Assembly (NCBI RefSeq): GCF_014905175.1
Contig: NC_057789.1
Coordinates: 9,362,001 to 9,426,000 of the forward strand
Length of the DNA: 64,000 nt
Origin: Aphidius gifuensis
Lineage: Eukaryota; Arthropoda; Insecta; Hymenoptera; Braconidae
Reading direction: 5' to 3'
In this document: positions 22,471-33,131 of the stretch, in pieces
Numbering within the stretch: the stretch's first letter is position 1
Layout: every line of letters starts with the position of its first letter
Made by a program: the position numbers and the translations under genes
Notes under the pieces: model-generated
Databases searched by the model: none
Seen by the model: the letters and a program-made list of their open reading frames with translations, nothing else
Told to the model about the DNA's origin: nothing

Positions 22471-23725
22471 CTTTAGAGAAACGCTACACTTCTTGTCTGA
22501 AGAAGGGAACGTTCTCATTAGAGAGTGGTTTTACTAAATTAAAAAAAAATTCTGTTTATTCTGATAAGTTTTTTTTGGATGTAATCATGGATTGTTATAA
22601 AATTTGAAATAAACCTACGAGAATAAGAAGTCACAAACTCCACCGAGCGAATTTATCTTGAATTATAAATCTTTGAGAAGACAGATCGGCGACTGACGTA
22701 AAAATATTTAACGTTTTTAACCAGTCGGTCACTTCTTCTCTGAAGAAGTGCTTGATTTAATTTAATTTAATTGTTAGTGCAACTTGATTTTAAAAAATAC
22801 CGTTTGTTCTTCTACGTGTCCATCCAATCATATTTTGAATTGTCAATAGAATTCAGAGAATATCCTACGTCAGCTGCCATCTTTAATACAAAAAATCAGG
22901 TCAGATACAATTCAGAAATCGGTGACTGACGTAAAAACATTCAACGTTTTCATCCAGACGGTCACTTCTTCTCTAAAGAATTGATTGATTTATTAAATTC
23001 AGTTCTAAACTACATTTCAAGATATACCGTTTTTTAGTGCACGTTTGCATCCAAATATATTTGAATTCTCATTAAATTTTAAAGAATTATCTTCGTCGGC
23101 AGCAATCTTAAATACGAAAAATTGAGTCAAATTCAATTCGGAAATCGGTGACTGACATAAAAACATTCAACGTTGCCATCCAGGCGGTCACTTCTTCTCT
23201 GAAGAAGCGCTTGATTTATTTGATTGTTAGTGCAACCGTATTTTAAAAAATACCGTTTCTTTTTATACGTGTGCATCCAATTATATTTTTAATTGTCAAT
23301 AGAATTCATAGAATTCCCTACGTCAGCAGCCATCTTGAATACAAAAAATCAAGTTAAATTCAATTCAGAAATCTGTGACTGATGTAAAAACATTCAACGT
23401 TTCAAACCATACGGTCACTTCTTCTATGAAGAAGTGCTTGATTCATAAGATTTAGTTTTAAACTAGATTTCAAGATATACCGTTTTTCAGTGTACGTTTG
23501 CATCCAAATATATTTTGAATTCTCGATAAATTTTAAAGAATAATCTTCGTCAGCAGCCATCTCGAATACAAAGAATCAAGTCAAATTCAATTCAGAAATC
23601 GGCGACTGACGTGAAAATATTCAATGTTTTTAACCAGACGGTCACTTCTTTTTTGAAGAAGTGCTTGATTCATAGGATACAGTTTTAAACTACATTTCAA
23701 GATTTACTGTTTTTCAAATATATTT
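22470..23725 (-). repeat. Left inverted arm: about 226-bp satellite, 5-6 units
   Basis: Units of about 230 bp carrying 'cggtcacttcttctctgaagaagtgc' cores near 22727, 22960, 23190, 23410 and 23640, with a weaker one near 22490. Each unit also has a 'tacgtcagcagccat' word and a 'aaaataccgttt' word. They are the reverse complement of the units at 25890-28240. The core contains the palindrome cacttcttc-NNN-gaagaagtg. Confidence 0.8.
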
Positions 23726-23729
23726 TATT

Positions 23730-23932
23730 TATAGCCTGCGTGATAATATCTTTGGTTAAATTAATTCGCCATAAATTAACATGTGGCCACATCATTTCAT
23801 AGACATTTCTCCAATAGCTTTTTATTTACTTATATAAATGAAATTTGAATGAATTTGAAGAATGTCTATGAAAAGTATGTTACCACATTTATAGAGAATT
23901 AATTTAGCCAAAGAAAATCACGTAAGCTATAA
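23730..23932. mobile_element. Small MITE inside the satellite junction
   Basis: About 200 bp with imperfect terminal inverted repeats: 'atagcctgcgtgat' at the left against 'atagcttacgtgat' reading in from the right, continuing into 'ctttgg(t/c)taaattaattc'. It interrupts the end of the left satellite arm. No ORF. Confidence 0.6.
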
Positions 23933-23974
23933 TTAAAATATATTTGAATGCAAGCGTACATTGAAAAACAGTCA

Positions 23975-25890
23975 ATCCCTAGCGGATGCGTCGACACCTA
24001 TTCGATCGGGATTTGACTCTCAAATGTAGCACCCAGTCGACAGCGATTTGACAGCCATTCGACAGCATATATAAAACGTAATTCACGAGCGCCGGATAAT
24101 CAAAATGAATTGGAAAAATATAAAATAAATATAAAGGCGTGTGGCCACTAGCATAGTTTTTCGAACAAGTTCTATGCCATAGTCCATTTATTACCAGAAA
24201 CATCTAGATTATTCCCAGTTATCACTGAAAAAGTCAGTTGTTTCTGGTAATAAATGGACTATGGCATAGAACTTGTTCGAAAAACTATGCTAGTGGCCAC
24301 ACGCCTTAAGATTATAATGACAACAACTTAAACTGAAGAAAACCTTGGCTAGTATATGTATTTAATATTAAATAAGAGTTTAAATTACATACGGTAGAGA
24401 GATTAGGTTGAAAGGATTCGAATATCTACTGGAGTCAAAAAGCTGTCGAGCCTCAGACCATTCATCGGTAATTGACTCGGTTTCGACAGCTTTTCGACCG
24501 CTTTTCGACAGGCTTTCGACACCGAATTGAGAGGTGCCTAATTTGCTCATTTTTTATTGTTTTAAATTGTTTAAACATTATAATGGACTTTATTTACGAT
24601 AGATTAGTATTTTTCTATAAAAAAATTAATAAAAAATATAAAAAAACTTGTAAAATTTAAAAAAAAAAAATTTTTTTTTTTATTTATAATTTTTAAATTA
24701 ATTGTTAATAACAATTGCATGTAAAAAACATAATAAAACAGTATAATTAAGCATTTAAAGTATAAACAATTGCCAAAATAATTTTTTTTCAATTTTATAT
24801 CACTATATGCCGGTTGACTCTGTCTCGACACCGTTTCGATCGCGTTTCGACAGCATTTCGACCGCCTTTCGACAGGCTTTCGACACCGAATTGAGAGGTG
24901 CCTAATTTGCTCATTTTTTATTGTTTAAACATTATAATGGACTTTATTTACGATAGATTAGTATTTTTCTATAAAAAAATTAATAAAAAATATAAAAAAA
25001 CTTGTAAAATTTAAAAAAAAAAATTTTTTTTTTTTATTTATAATTTTTAAATTAATTGTTAATAACAATTGCATGTAAAAAACATAATAAAACAGTATAA
25101 TTAAGCATTTAAAGTATAAACAATTGCCAAAATAATTTTTTTTCAATTTTATATCACTATATGCCGGTTGACTCTGTCTCGACACCGTTTCGATCGCGTT
25201 TCAACAGCATTTCGACCGCCTTTAGACAGGCTTTCGACACCGAATTGAGAGGTGCCTAATTTGCTAATTTGCTGAAAAAAAATTATTTTGGCAATTGTTT
25301 ATACTTTAAATGCTTAATTATACTGTTTTATTATGTTTTTTACATGCAATTGTTATTAACAATTAATTTAAAAATTATAAACAAAAAAAAAATTTTTTTT
25401 TTTAAATTTTTACAAGTTTTTTTATATTTTCTATTATTTTTTTATAAAAAAAATGCAAATTTATCATTAATAAAGTCCATTATACTGTTTAAACAATTTA
25501 AAACAATGAAAAATGAATAAATTAGACAGCTCTCAATTCGGTGTCGAAAGCCTGTCGATTTAGTGACAAAATATCTCGGTAATAATGACCGAGTCAATTA
25601 CCGATGAATGGTCTGAGGCTCGACAGCTTTCTGACTCCAGTAGAAATGCGAATCATATCAATCTAACCTCTCTACCGTGTATAATTTAATCTCTTATTTG
25701 ATATTAAATACATATACTAGTCAAGGTTTCAGTCAGTTTAAGTTATTCTCATTATAATTTTATATTTATTTCATATTTTTCCAACTCATTTTGAGTATCC
25801 GGTGCTCGTGAATTACGTTTTATATATGCTGTCGAATGGCTGTCAAATCGCTGTCGACTGAGTGCTACATTGGAGAGTCGAGCCATCCGC
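23975..25890. repeat. Palindromic core between the satellite arms
   Basis: Outer parts are inverted copies of each other: 'gctgtcgaatggctgtcaaa' with 'ctcgtgaattacgtttta' near 25800-25850 mirrors 24040-24100. Inside, a unit of about 360 bp ('tttcgacaccgaattgagag' followed by 'gtgcctaatttgctca') is tandem at about 24520-24900 and 24885-25260, followed by an inverted partial copy at about 25270-25550. TTTCGACNGC words recur throughout. ORFs here are translations of the repeat and show no protein-like features. Confidence 0.7.
24134..24307. mobile_element. Hairpin MITE within the core
   Basis: 174 bp, nearly a perfect palindrome: aaggcgtgtggccactagca at the left and its reverse complement at the right, with arms of about 70 bp and a short loop near 24205-24235. 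It has no counterpart in the mirrored part of the core, so it inserted after the inverted structure formed. Confidence 0.75.
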
Positions 25891-28240
25891 TAGGGATCTT
25901 AAAATGTAGTTTAAAACTAAATCATATGAATCAAGCACTTCTTCAGAAAAGAAGTGACCGTCTGGTTGAAAACGTTAAATGTTTTTGGGGTCAGTTGCCG
26001 ATTTCTGAATTAAATTTGACTTGATTTTTTGTATTCAAGATGGCTGCTGACGTAGGGTAATCTTCAAAATTTATTTATTATTTGGATGGAAACGTACACT
26101 GAAAAACAGCATATCTTAAAATCTAGTTCAAAACTAAATATTATGAATCAAGCACTTCTTCAGAGAAGAAGTGACCGTCTGTTTGAAAAAATTGAATGTT
26201 TTTACGTCAGTCACCGATTTTTGAATTGGATTTAACTGATGTACGTCAGATGGCTGCTGACGTAAGGTATTCTCTGGATTCTATTGAGAATTGAAAATAT
26301 GATTGGATGCACACGTAGAAGAACAAACGGTGTTTCTTAAAATCAAGTTGCACTAACAATTAGATTAATCAAGCACTTCTTCAGGGAAGAAGTGACTGCC
26401 TAGTAAAAATCTTTTAATAATTCTAGGACAAAAATCAAGTTTTAAACTGAATCTGACTTGATTTTTTTTATTCAAGATGGCTGCTGACGTAGGTTATTTT
26501 CTAGAATTTGATAACAATTAAGAATATATTTATATTTAAACGTAGACGAAAAAATGGTATACTTTGAAATCAAGTTGCATCAACAGTTAAATAAATGAAG
26601 CACTTTTTCAGAGAAGAAGTTATCGTCTGGTCAAATACTCTCAATATTTCTAGGAGAGTATTCGAGTTTTAGACTGAATCTGACAAGATTTCTTTGATTC
26701 AAGATAGCTGCTGACGTCAGTTATTTTCTGGAATTTAATGACAATTAAAAATATGATTGGATGCACACGTAGAAGAACAAACGGTGTTTCTTAAAATCAA
26801 GTTGCACTAACAATTAAATTAAGCAAGCACTTCTTCAGGGAAGAAGTGACTGTCTTGTAAAAATCTTTTAATAATTCTAGGACAGTGATCAAGTTCTAAA
26901 CTGAATCTGACTTGATTTTTTTTATTCAAGATGGCTGCTGACGTATGTTATTTTCTGAAATTTAATGACAATTAAAAATATATTTAGATTCAAACGTAGA
27001 CGAAAAAATGGTATATCTTGAAATCTAGTTTAGATCTAAATCTTATGAATCAAGCACTTCTTCAGAGAAGAAGTGACCGTCTGGTCAAAAACGTTGAATC
27101 TTTCCACGTCAATTGCCGATTTTTTAATTGAATCTCACCTGATTTTTTGTATTCAAGATGGCAGCCGACGTATGGTAGTGTCTAGATTCTAGTGACAATC
27201 TAAAATATGATAGGATGCACAAGTACAATAACAAAGAGTTTTTTTTTAAATCAAGTTGCACTAGCAATCAAATAAATCGAGCACTTCTTTAGAGAAGAAG
27301 TAACCTTCTAGTAAAAAACATTTCATATTTCTAGGACAGTAATCGAGGCGCAAATTGAATCGCACTCGACTTTCTGTATCCGAAATGGCTGCTGACGTAG
27401 GTTATTTTCTGGAACTGAATGACAATTGAGGAATGAATTTGGATTGAAACGTAGACGAAAAAACGGTATATTTTGAAATCTAGTTAAGACCTGAATCTTA
27501 TAAATTAAGCACTTCTTTAGAGAAGAAGTGACCGTTTGGTTGAAAAACGTTAAATGTTTTTACTTCAGTTGCCGATTTTTGAATTGAATCTTACCTCATT
27601 TTTTGTATTCAATATGGTAACCGACGAAGGGTATTATTTAAATTTTATCGATAATTCAAAATATGATAGGATGCACACGTGAAAAAACGAACGGTTCTTT
27701 TTTAAATTAAGTCGCACTAGCAATCTAATGAATGAAGCACTTCTTCAGAGAAGAAGTGACCTTCTAGTAAAAAACATTTCATATTTCTAGGACAGTAATC
27801 GAGGCTTAAATTGAATCGCACTCGACTTTCTGTATTCGAGATGGCTGCTGACGTAGGTTATTTTCCGGAATTGATTGACAGTTGAGGAATAAATTTCGAT
27901 TTAAGCCTAGACGAAAAAATAGTATATTTTGAAATCTAGTTAAGACCTGCATCCTATGAATCAAGCACTTCTTTAGAGAAGAAGTAACCGTTTGGCTGAA
28001 AAACGTTTAATGTTTTTACGTCAGTTGGCGATTTTTCAATTGAATCTGACCTGATTTTTTGTATTCAAGATGGCAGCTGACGTAGGGTAGTGTCTAGATT
28101 TTAGTGACAATGTAAAATATGATAGGATGCACACGTAGAATAACAAATAGTATTTTTTTAAATCAAGTTGCACTAGCAATCTTATGAATGAAGCACTTCT
28201 TCAGAGAAGAAGTGACCGTTTGGCTGAAAAACGTTGAAGG
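25890..28240 (+). repeat. Right inverted arm: about 226-bp satellite, 11 units
   Basis: Cores 'aagcacttcttcagagaag' start near 25928, 26152, 26368, 26598, 26826, 27052, 27282, 27508, 27736, 27963 and 28192, a spacing of about 220-230 bp. Each unit carries 'caagatggctgctgacgta'-like and 'ggatgcacacgtagaa'-like words; two sub-types seem to alternate ('cgtagacgaaaaaatggtat' versus 'cacgtagaagaacaaacggt'). The array is the reverse complement of the left arm and longer. Confidence 0.85.
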
Positions 28241-28373
28241 TTGTAACGTTTCTGATGAACTCCCGTTTTCGATAAAGAAGTGCGCGTTTTTTTTTTAATT
28301 GTTCGCACGTTATTCAGAGTACCATAAGTTTTTTTTACAGTCTTTGCTTCTTCTGTGTAACTTTGATAATTTT

Positions 28374-29401
28374 ACGGAGGTGGGATAGACGCGAAGCGTC
28401 CCACCTATAGTATTGTTTTCACTATATGTTTTATGAATACCGCTCATAGCTTCTATAATAATTAAGCTAGATTATTCGTATTAGGCTTAAATTAAAGATC
28501 TTGACGAGCTCTAGAGCCTCTGATAAAATTAAAATTTTTTGGGTAATTATTGAGTGTACAAATGACAAAAGAAAAATGTAACGAAATCTTCGAAGCGAGA
28601 TATTGAGAAAACTAAGAAAAAATCATGGATGCGAAAATTTCACAGATAACAGTAAATGATAAAATAAAGATAATTAAAAAAAGTTTATATTTTTTAAAAT
28701 CGAATTCGTTTGTCTATTCAAGAAAAACTGAAACGACGTTTTTTTGGAACATACATAACTTTTTAAAAAATTAACTAAGGGGTTTTATTTTAGTTTTAAT
28801 GGATTCCTCGTCGAAAAATCTACAACCAGGGCCATACTCGAAATTTTTTCGACAATTAGATTTTTAATAATTAACGATTGTTTATAAAAAATATCAGAGT
28901 GAGTAGTTTATAAAATAAAAAGAACCACAAAGAAATCGTTCAATGAGCTTATTTGGCTTAGCAGGTTGTAGAAAATTTTCTAACAAATTTTTTGACTATA
29001 ATATGAGATTTTTTTAGTTAATTATTTAAACAATTAATGTAGATTTAAACAATGATTATTTTTTTTTTCATTATTTTTTTTGCCGTACGCATGCGCACTT
29101 GTGACTGTAGACCCACTTATTTTTACCATTAGATTTTTTTTTTTTTAAGATGGCAGATGGTAGCACTCAACAATTCTAGGAATCAATTTGGTTTATTTAT
29201 TTTGTATTTATCCTGTTTTTTGAAAGTTTGAGGTTAAAGTTTTATAAATAAATTTAATATAACAAATAATTGTAATATAATAATTTATTATATTACAATT
29301 CATTATTAAATTATAAAAAAAAATTATAATTTCGGAGTTAACGCGTCCTCCCACCGGAGTTTTGAAAATTTTCAATTTTCAAAGAGAATGCAGCCGTTAC
29401 T
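28374..29401. mobile_element. 1-kb repeat element, copy B
   Basis: Second copy of the element at 1387-2402, same orientation, differing by scattered small indels and substitutions (for example the region after 'cctcgtcgaaaaatct'). It lies inside the large insertion, so this copy probably arrived later than the host element, or the two moved together. Confidence 0.7.
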
Positions 29402-29756
29402 AAATTTTTTTTTTTATTTAAATCTTATCAGTTTTCGATCGAGAAAAATACAGAACTACTTTTAATGACACTGCAGTATTGCCTAGTCGGCCACCGTTAC
29501 TGCATTATCCTACTTGATTGAAGTTGCTCAAGTTTCAATCATACATTTGAATATATTGAATATTCAATAAAGAATATTCAATATTGAATATTCAATAAAG
29601 TCGTTCTATTTTAAAGATGCACACTTTTTTCAACTGAATGCCGAATTTCTTCCGCCTTACTAGCACATTCTTTATAGAAGAAGGCCATCTTCGATTAAGT
29701 AGGCTACTTGGATGAAGAAGGCACGCGCTTGTCAAAATCCGAGATTTCTCTCAGTA
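29402..29756. other. Right end of the large insertion
   Basis: Short AT-rich repeats (attgaatattcaataaag near 29550-29600), then 'cttcttccgcc', 'gaagaaggccatctt' and 'gaagaaggcacgcgcttgtc' words related to the satellite core, ending gagatttctctcagta next to TA. No gene. Confidence 0.5.
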
Positions 29757-29930
29757 TACTGTAACATGTCCGATTGATGCATTCAACACAAATCAGAGTC
29801 GACAAAATAATTTTCATCAACATGGTAATGTTACTTTTTATAGTGTCATAATCGAATAAATTAATTTCTTGTACAGTATTGAACTCAGAAAATAAAGAAG
29901 CAAATAATTATGGACTCTTACGTCCCATCA
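29757..29930 (+). pseudogene. Right remnant of the fifth IR copy
   Basis: Continues the IR leader (ctgtaacatgtccgat) and the start of the coding region: signal-peptide codons, then homology to the N-terminal NSENKEANNYGLF of copy 2, ending near 29920. A stop appears in what should be TSNK (tca taa), and the rest of the gene is missing. Dead copy, the 3' partner of 14211-14370. Confidence 0.8.
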
Positions 29931-30406
29931 CGTGTTTAACTTTTGCAACTTGGCAATATTTGTTGATAAGTTTTCGATATTAATCCCATTTTTTTCATGT
30001 TTTTTATATAGTATTTGTTCCTTTTTTTTATCATGTTTGTATACTCATCTTTTAAATATTTTTGGATATTAAATTTTTATATAAATTGGCAAATAGAATT
30101 TATAAAAAAAAAATTTAACAACATCGTAATTTCGAGTAAAAAATAATCAAAACTGTTGTTTGCTCTATTTATTTCCATCTCCAATAATTATTCGAAATAT
30201 ATTTTAAAATTTAAATTGAAAACAATGATGAATGAATAAAAAATGTCAATTAATTTAGAATAAAAGAAAAAAAAAAAATATTGTATCAAGCATGTCAAAT
30301 AATTACTGTCATTTATTTATTAGAAAAAAGAAAAATACAAATTTTATAATTTAAAATTATTTTTCATATGATAGCTGATATAGAAAAATTCATTATTTTA
30401 AATGAA
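29931..30406. other. Intergenic before the cuticle gene 3' end
   Basis: AT-rich with homopolymer runs. Contains the 3' untranslated region of the minus-strand cuticle gene (a possible AATAAA on the minus strand near 30310-30325). Nothing else seen. Confidence 0.4.
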
Positions 30407-31290
30407 TCAGAACCATTGAAGTGGAGCAGCAATTGGAGCAATATAAGCACGTGAAAATGGTGATGTTTGAAAAATTGGAGTTGATTGATAATATTCATCA
30501 GTTTTATCTTCAACTTTAGCTGTTGTTGCAACAACTGGTGTAGATTTTACAAGAGTACCTGTAACTTGTTCATTTTTAACAACAGCATTGAATCCATCAG
30601 CATCATTGGCTGTATAATCAACAGTTCTTTTTGTTCCATCACTCTCTATGAATGAATAACTACCCTTGACCATATCACCATCACGTGTTTCTTCTTGGCT
30701 TTTATAATCTCCAGTTTTAGAGTCTTCTACATTATAATCTACATATCAAAGAAGAAATTAAAAACACATAGTAATAATATGTTAGTAATAATAATTGAAA
30801 GAGTAATTTTTTTTTCTATTTCAAGTTGACTTACTGAAGCTGTATTTTGGATGTGAATCAAATGGCTCTTCAGTTGCATTGGCAACGACAACTGTAGGTG
30901 CAACATATTTGACAACTGGTGCAACATAATGTACTGGTGCACTTGGAGTGTATGAAACTGGTGCATATGAAGCATAAGCAGCTAATGGTGCACTTGCAGT
31001 GTATGTTGCTGGTGCATATGAAGCATAATTAATATTAGCCAATGATACACCTGATGTGTAAGCAACACCTGTAGCAAGTGGTCTGTATGAAGTGTAAGCA
31101 GCATTAACAAAAGGTGCACCTGATGTATAAGTAATTGGTACAAATGGATTGTAACTAGCACTTGCTACAGCCACCAAGGCAAAAAGACTGATTAACTGCA
31201 AGTTGGAAAAAAGAATATTTAATTAAACATAATATTTAATCGATAAATTTAATTATTTTATAGTTTATTAATATATACCTTGAATACCAT
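30407..31290 (-). CDS. RR-2 cuticular protein
   Basis: Three exons, 31290-31279, 31195-30835 and 30738-30407, giving 234 aa with all junctions in frame (gt/ag). The first exon encodes only MVFK, the usual insect cuticle-gene arrangement with an intron inside the signal peptide (MVFKLISLFALVAVASA). A low-complexity part rich in Ala/Tyr/Pro/Val follows (SYAP and YVAPV motifs). Then comes the Rebers-Riddiford chitin-binding domain (PKYSFNYNVEDSKTGD, ETRDGDMVKGSYSF, GTKRTVDYTAN, GFNAVV), which matches the RR-2 type of hard cuticle. Secreted and assembled with chitin in the exoskeleton. Intact. Confidence 0.95.
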
Positions 31291-31350
31291 TGTGACTTGA
31301 TTTGATCAGACACACTGAACGATTGATACATTTTAGCTGAAAGTGATCAG

Positions 31351-31358
31351 TTTAAATA
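31351..31358 (-). promoter_or_regulatory. TATA-like box of the cuticle gene
   Basis: TATTTAAA on the minus strand 61 bp upstream of the ATG, leaving room for a short leader. Cuticle genes commonly have TATA promoters. No initiator at the ideal spacing is obvious. Confidence 0.4.
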
Positions 31359-33003
31359 CTCTGTTAAATGATATACCGTGTGATGTAATTATCATTATAA
31401 TTAAAGTGTCTCATGAATTTATTTATATCACGGTCAATGATATAATAAATTTGTCAAAAATTTACTCACCACACCCAGTGTGTGAGAAAAAGTGATTGGA
31501 TATATATTATATCAATATTTTTTAAGTAATATAGTGCGTGACCTTGTCTCTATAAAATTATTTTATTAATTTGAAATTTGTTATATTTTGAATTTTTCAT
31601 GAATATTTATCATTTATATAATATTTTTCGTTGAAAATTTTACTCTTATTTTAATATTTTCATGTATTTACATATAATCTTGCGTAAAATTGTAACTTAA
31701 ATTAATACTGAAGGTCGTAGATCTAGTTTAATCCATAATTGAGGTCCCGGATGCAATAACCGGCCGCACGCTCGAAGCCTAAGAAAACACAACGTTGCTC
31801 TGGGTGAAAAATCAAACATGAAAAATTAAAAAAAAAAAATACAATCATCCGAAGAATTAAAAAATACATACTTATTTTCCTTCAAATAATTTTTTTTTTT
31901 ATGATAATTAAGTAAGTAGCTGACGCATTTTTTTTTTGAAAAAAATACTTTTTTTAAAAGTATATAACTTGTGATAACTTTTTTAAAAATCAATAATTCA
32001 ACTTAAAAATTTGATTGTAGTTATACTACAATCTTCTATTATAATCTAGCGATGCTAACAATATTATTTAAAAAATTATTTGTTTATATTGTTTAATTTT
32101 TTTTTTTTATTGTTTTATGTCGACGAAAAAATTCAATTTGATTAACTTTAAATGTAAAAAGAGTCAGAGAAATTTGAAAATTAAGTAACTTGTCAGTGAC
32201 AATCTTGTGTAGCAGTATATCAAGAAGTTTTATGCAAATTTTTGAGTATTTTTATTAATTATTTACTGAGTTATTAATTTAACAACTTTTATATTTTTTA
32301 ATTTTATACTATCATATTATTAATTCATTCATACTTTGAAATTAAGTAAATAGGTATTTATTTCAGTAAATGCCACGAGCTTATTCACTTATCGCGTTTC
32401 ATTAATTCTAATATCATAAAAACCAAATAATGTTATTTCGAAAGAAGAACTTAAAATTAATTTCGATACAGTTATTTGCATCATGACAAAGATTAATTAT
32501 ACATGTGAAACTTGGTAAATAAGTCTCCCAGGCTGGCAAATAAATTTTTGTAGAATAAAAGATTATTTTAAATAATTTTTATTATCACGTAAAACAGGGG
32601 GAAAAAAAAGTATAAAATTTATATATATCATTGTTGGAATGAGATTCGTTATCTCTATATAAAAAGATAAAAAAATTTTAGAAGTTTTATTAATACATCA
32701 TTTGTTACAAAAAAAAAAAAAAAAATCATTTTGTTTAATTAATGTAATTATAAATTTGTTTTTTAATTGAATAAATAATTTTAGAATTTTCAATATATTT
32801 TTAAATTAGAAATATACCTCTGACTTGACGAAAATATTTGTTGATCACATTACACTGTTCATTGTATTATAAAAAAAAAAAATTATATTTCAAATAATTG
32901 TGTTGTATTTAAAATTGTATTAATAAAAAAGATAGATAAAAAACCGTTTAGATAAGCGATAAGAAAAAATAAATAAACTATTTCCGTGGTACAATCAGTC
33001 ACC
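31359..33003. other. Intergenic between cuticle and LRR genes
   Basis: Very AT-rich, with long T/A runs. A short GC-richer patch (31740-31800, 'cggatgcaataaccggccgcacgctcg') stands out but matches nothing I recognise. No ORF of note. Confidence 0.4.
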
Positions 33004-33018
33004 TATATATATATATAA
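33004..33018 (+). promoter_or_regulatory. TATA-like box of the LRR gene
   Basis: TATATATATATAAGG about 115 bp before the ATG at 33132, followed at suitable distance by 'tcactt' and 'attcac' sequences. A plausible core promoter, but TA-rich words are common here. Confidence 0.35.
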
Positions 33019-33131
33019 GGTTCACTTGTGTGAATATGGGTATTCACGAAAATATATCTTTACTGAAGTCAATTTGAACTCACGGTGTCATTATTTTTAA
33101 TTAGTGCTTTGAAAATATATTTATATCCACG

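Larger units (their letters stand above)
14371..29756. mobile_element. 15.4-kb composite insertion at a TA inside an IR relic
   Basis: Joining the sequence left of 14371 to that right of 29758 rebuilds the IR leader exactly as in copy 3, with TA present on both sides (14369-14370 and 29757-29758). The left end begins CACTCAGCAG; the right end read in reverse complement begins TACTGAGAGAAATC. Both recall the CACTCAGAG/CACTGAGAG ends of the TA-flanked MITEs at 10399 and 36528. Inside lie a MARF1-like gene pair, a solo LTR, inverted satellite arrays and a 1-kb element. It may be one giant element, or a small MITE that later collected further insertions. No transposase is recognised. Confidence 0.55.

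Noticed and set aside
24604..25520. Three related ORFs of about 75-83 codons in the inverted core
   Set aside because: They are the same AT-rich repeat read from its tandem and inverted copies; composition is almost only Phe, Lys, Ile, Asn, Tyr and Leu with no coding bias.
22470..28240. CRISPR-like regular spacing
   Set aside because: Unit length of about 226 bp with the whole unit conserved is satellite, not short repeats with unique spacers, and the genome is eukaryotic.
14371..29756. Integrated polydnavirus or other viral segment
   Set aside because: No viral gene family, capsid, nudiviral gene or excision motif was recognised; contents are a host-type gene, an LTR and repeats.
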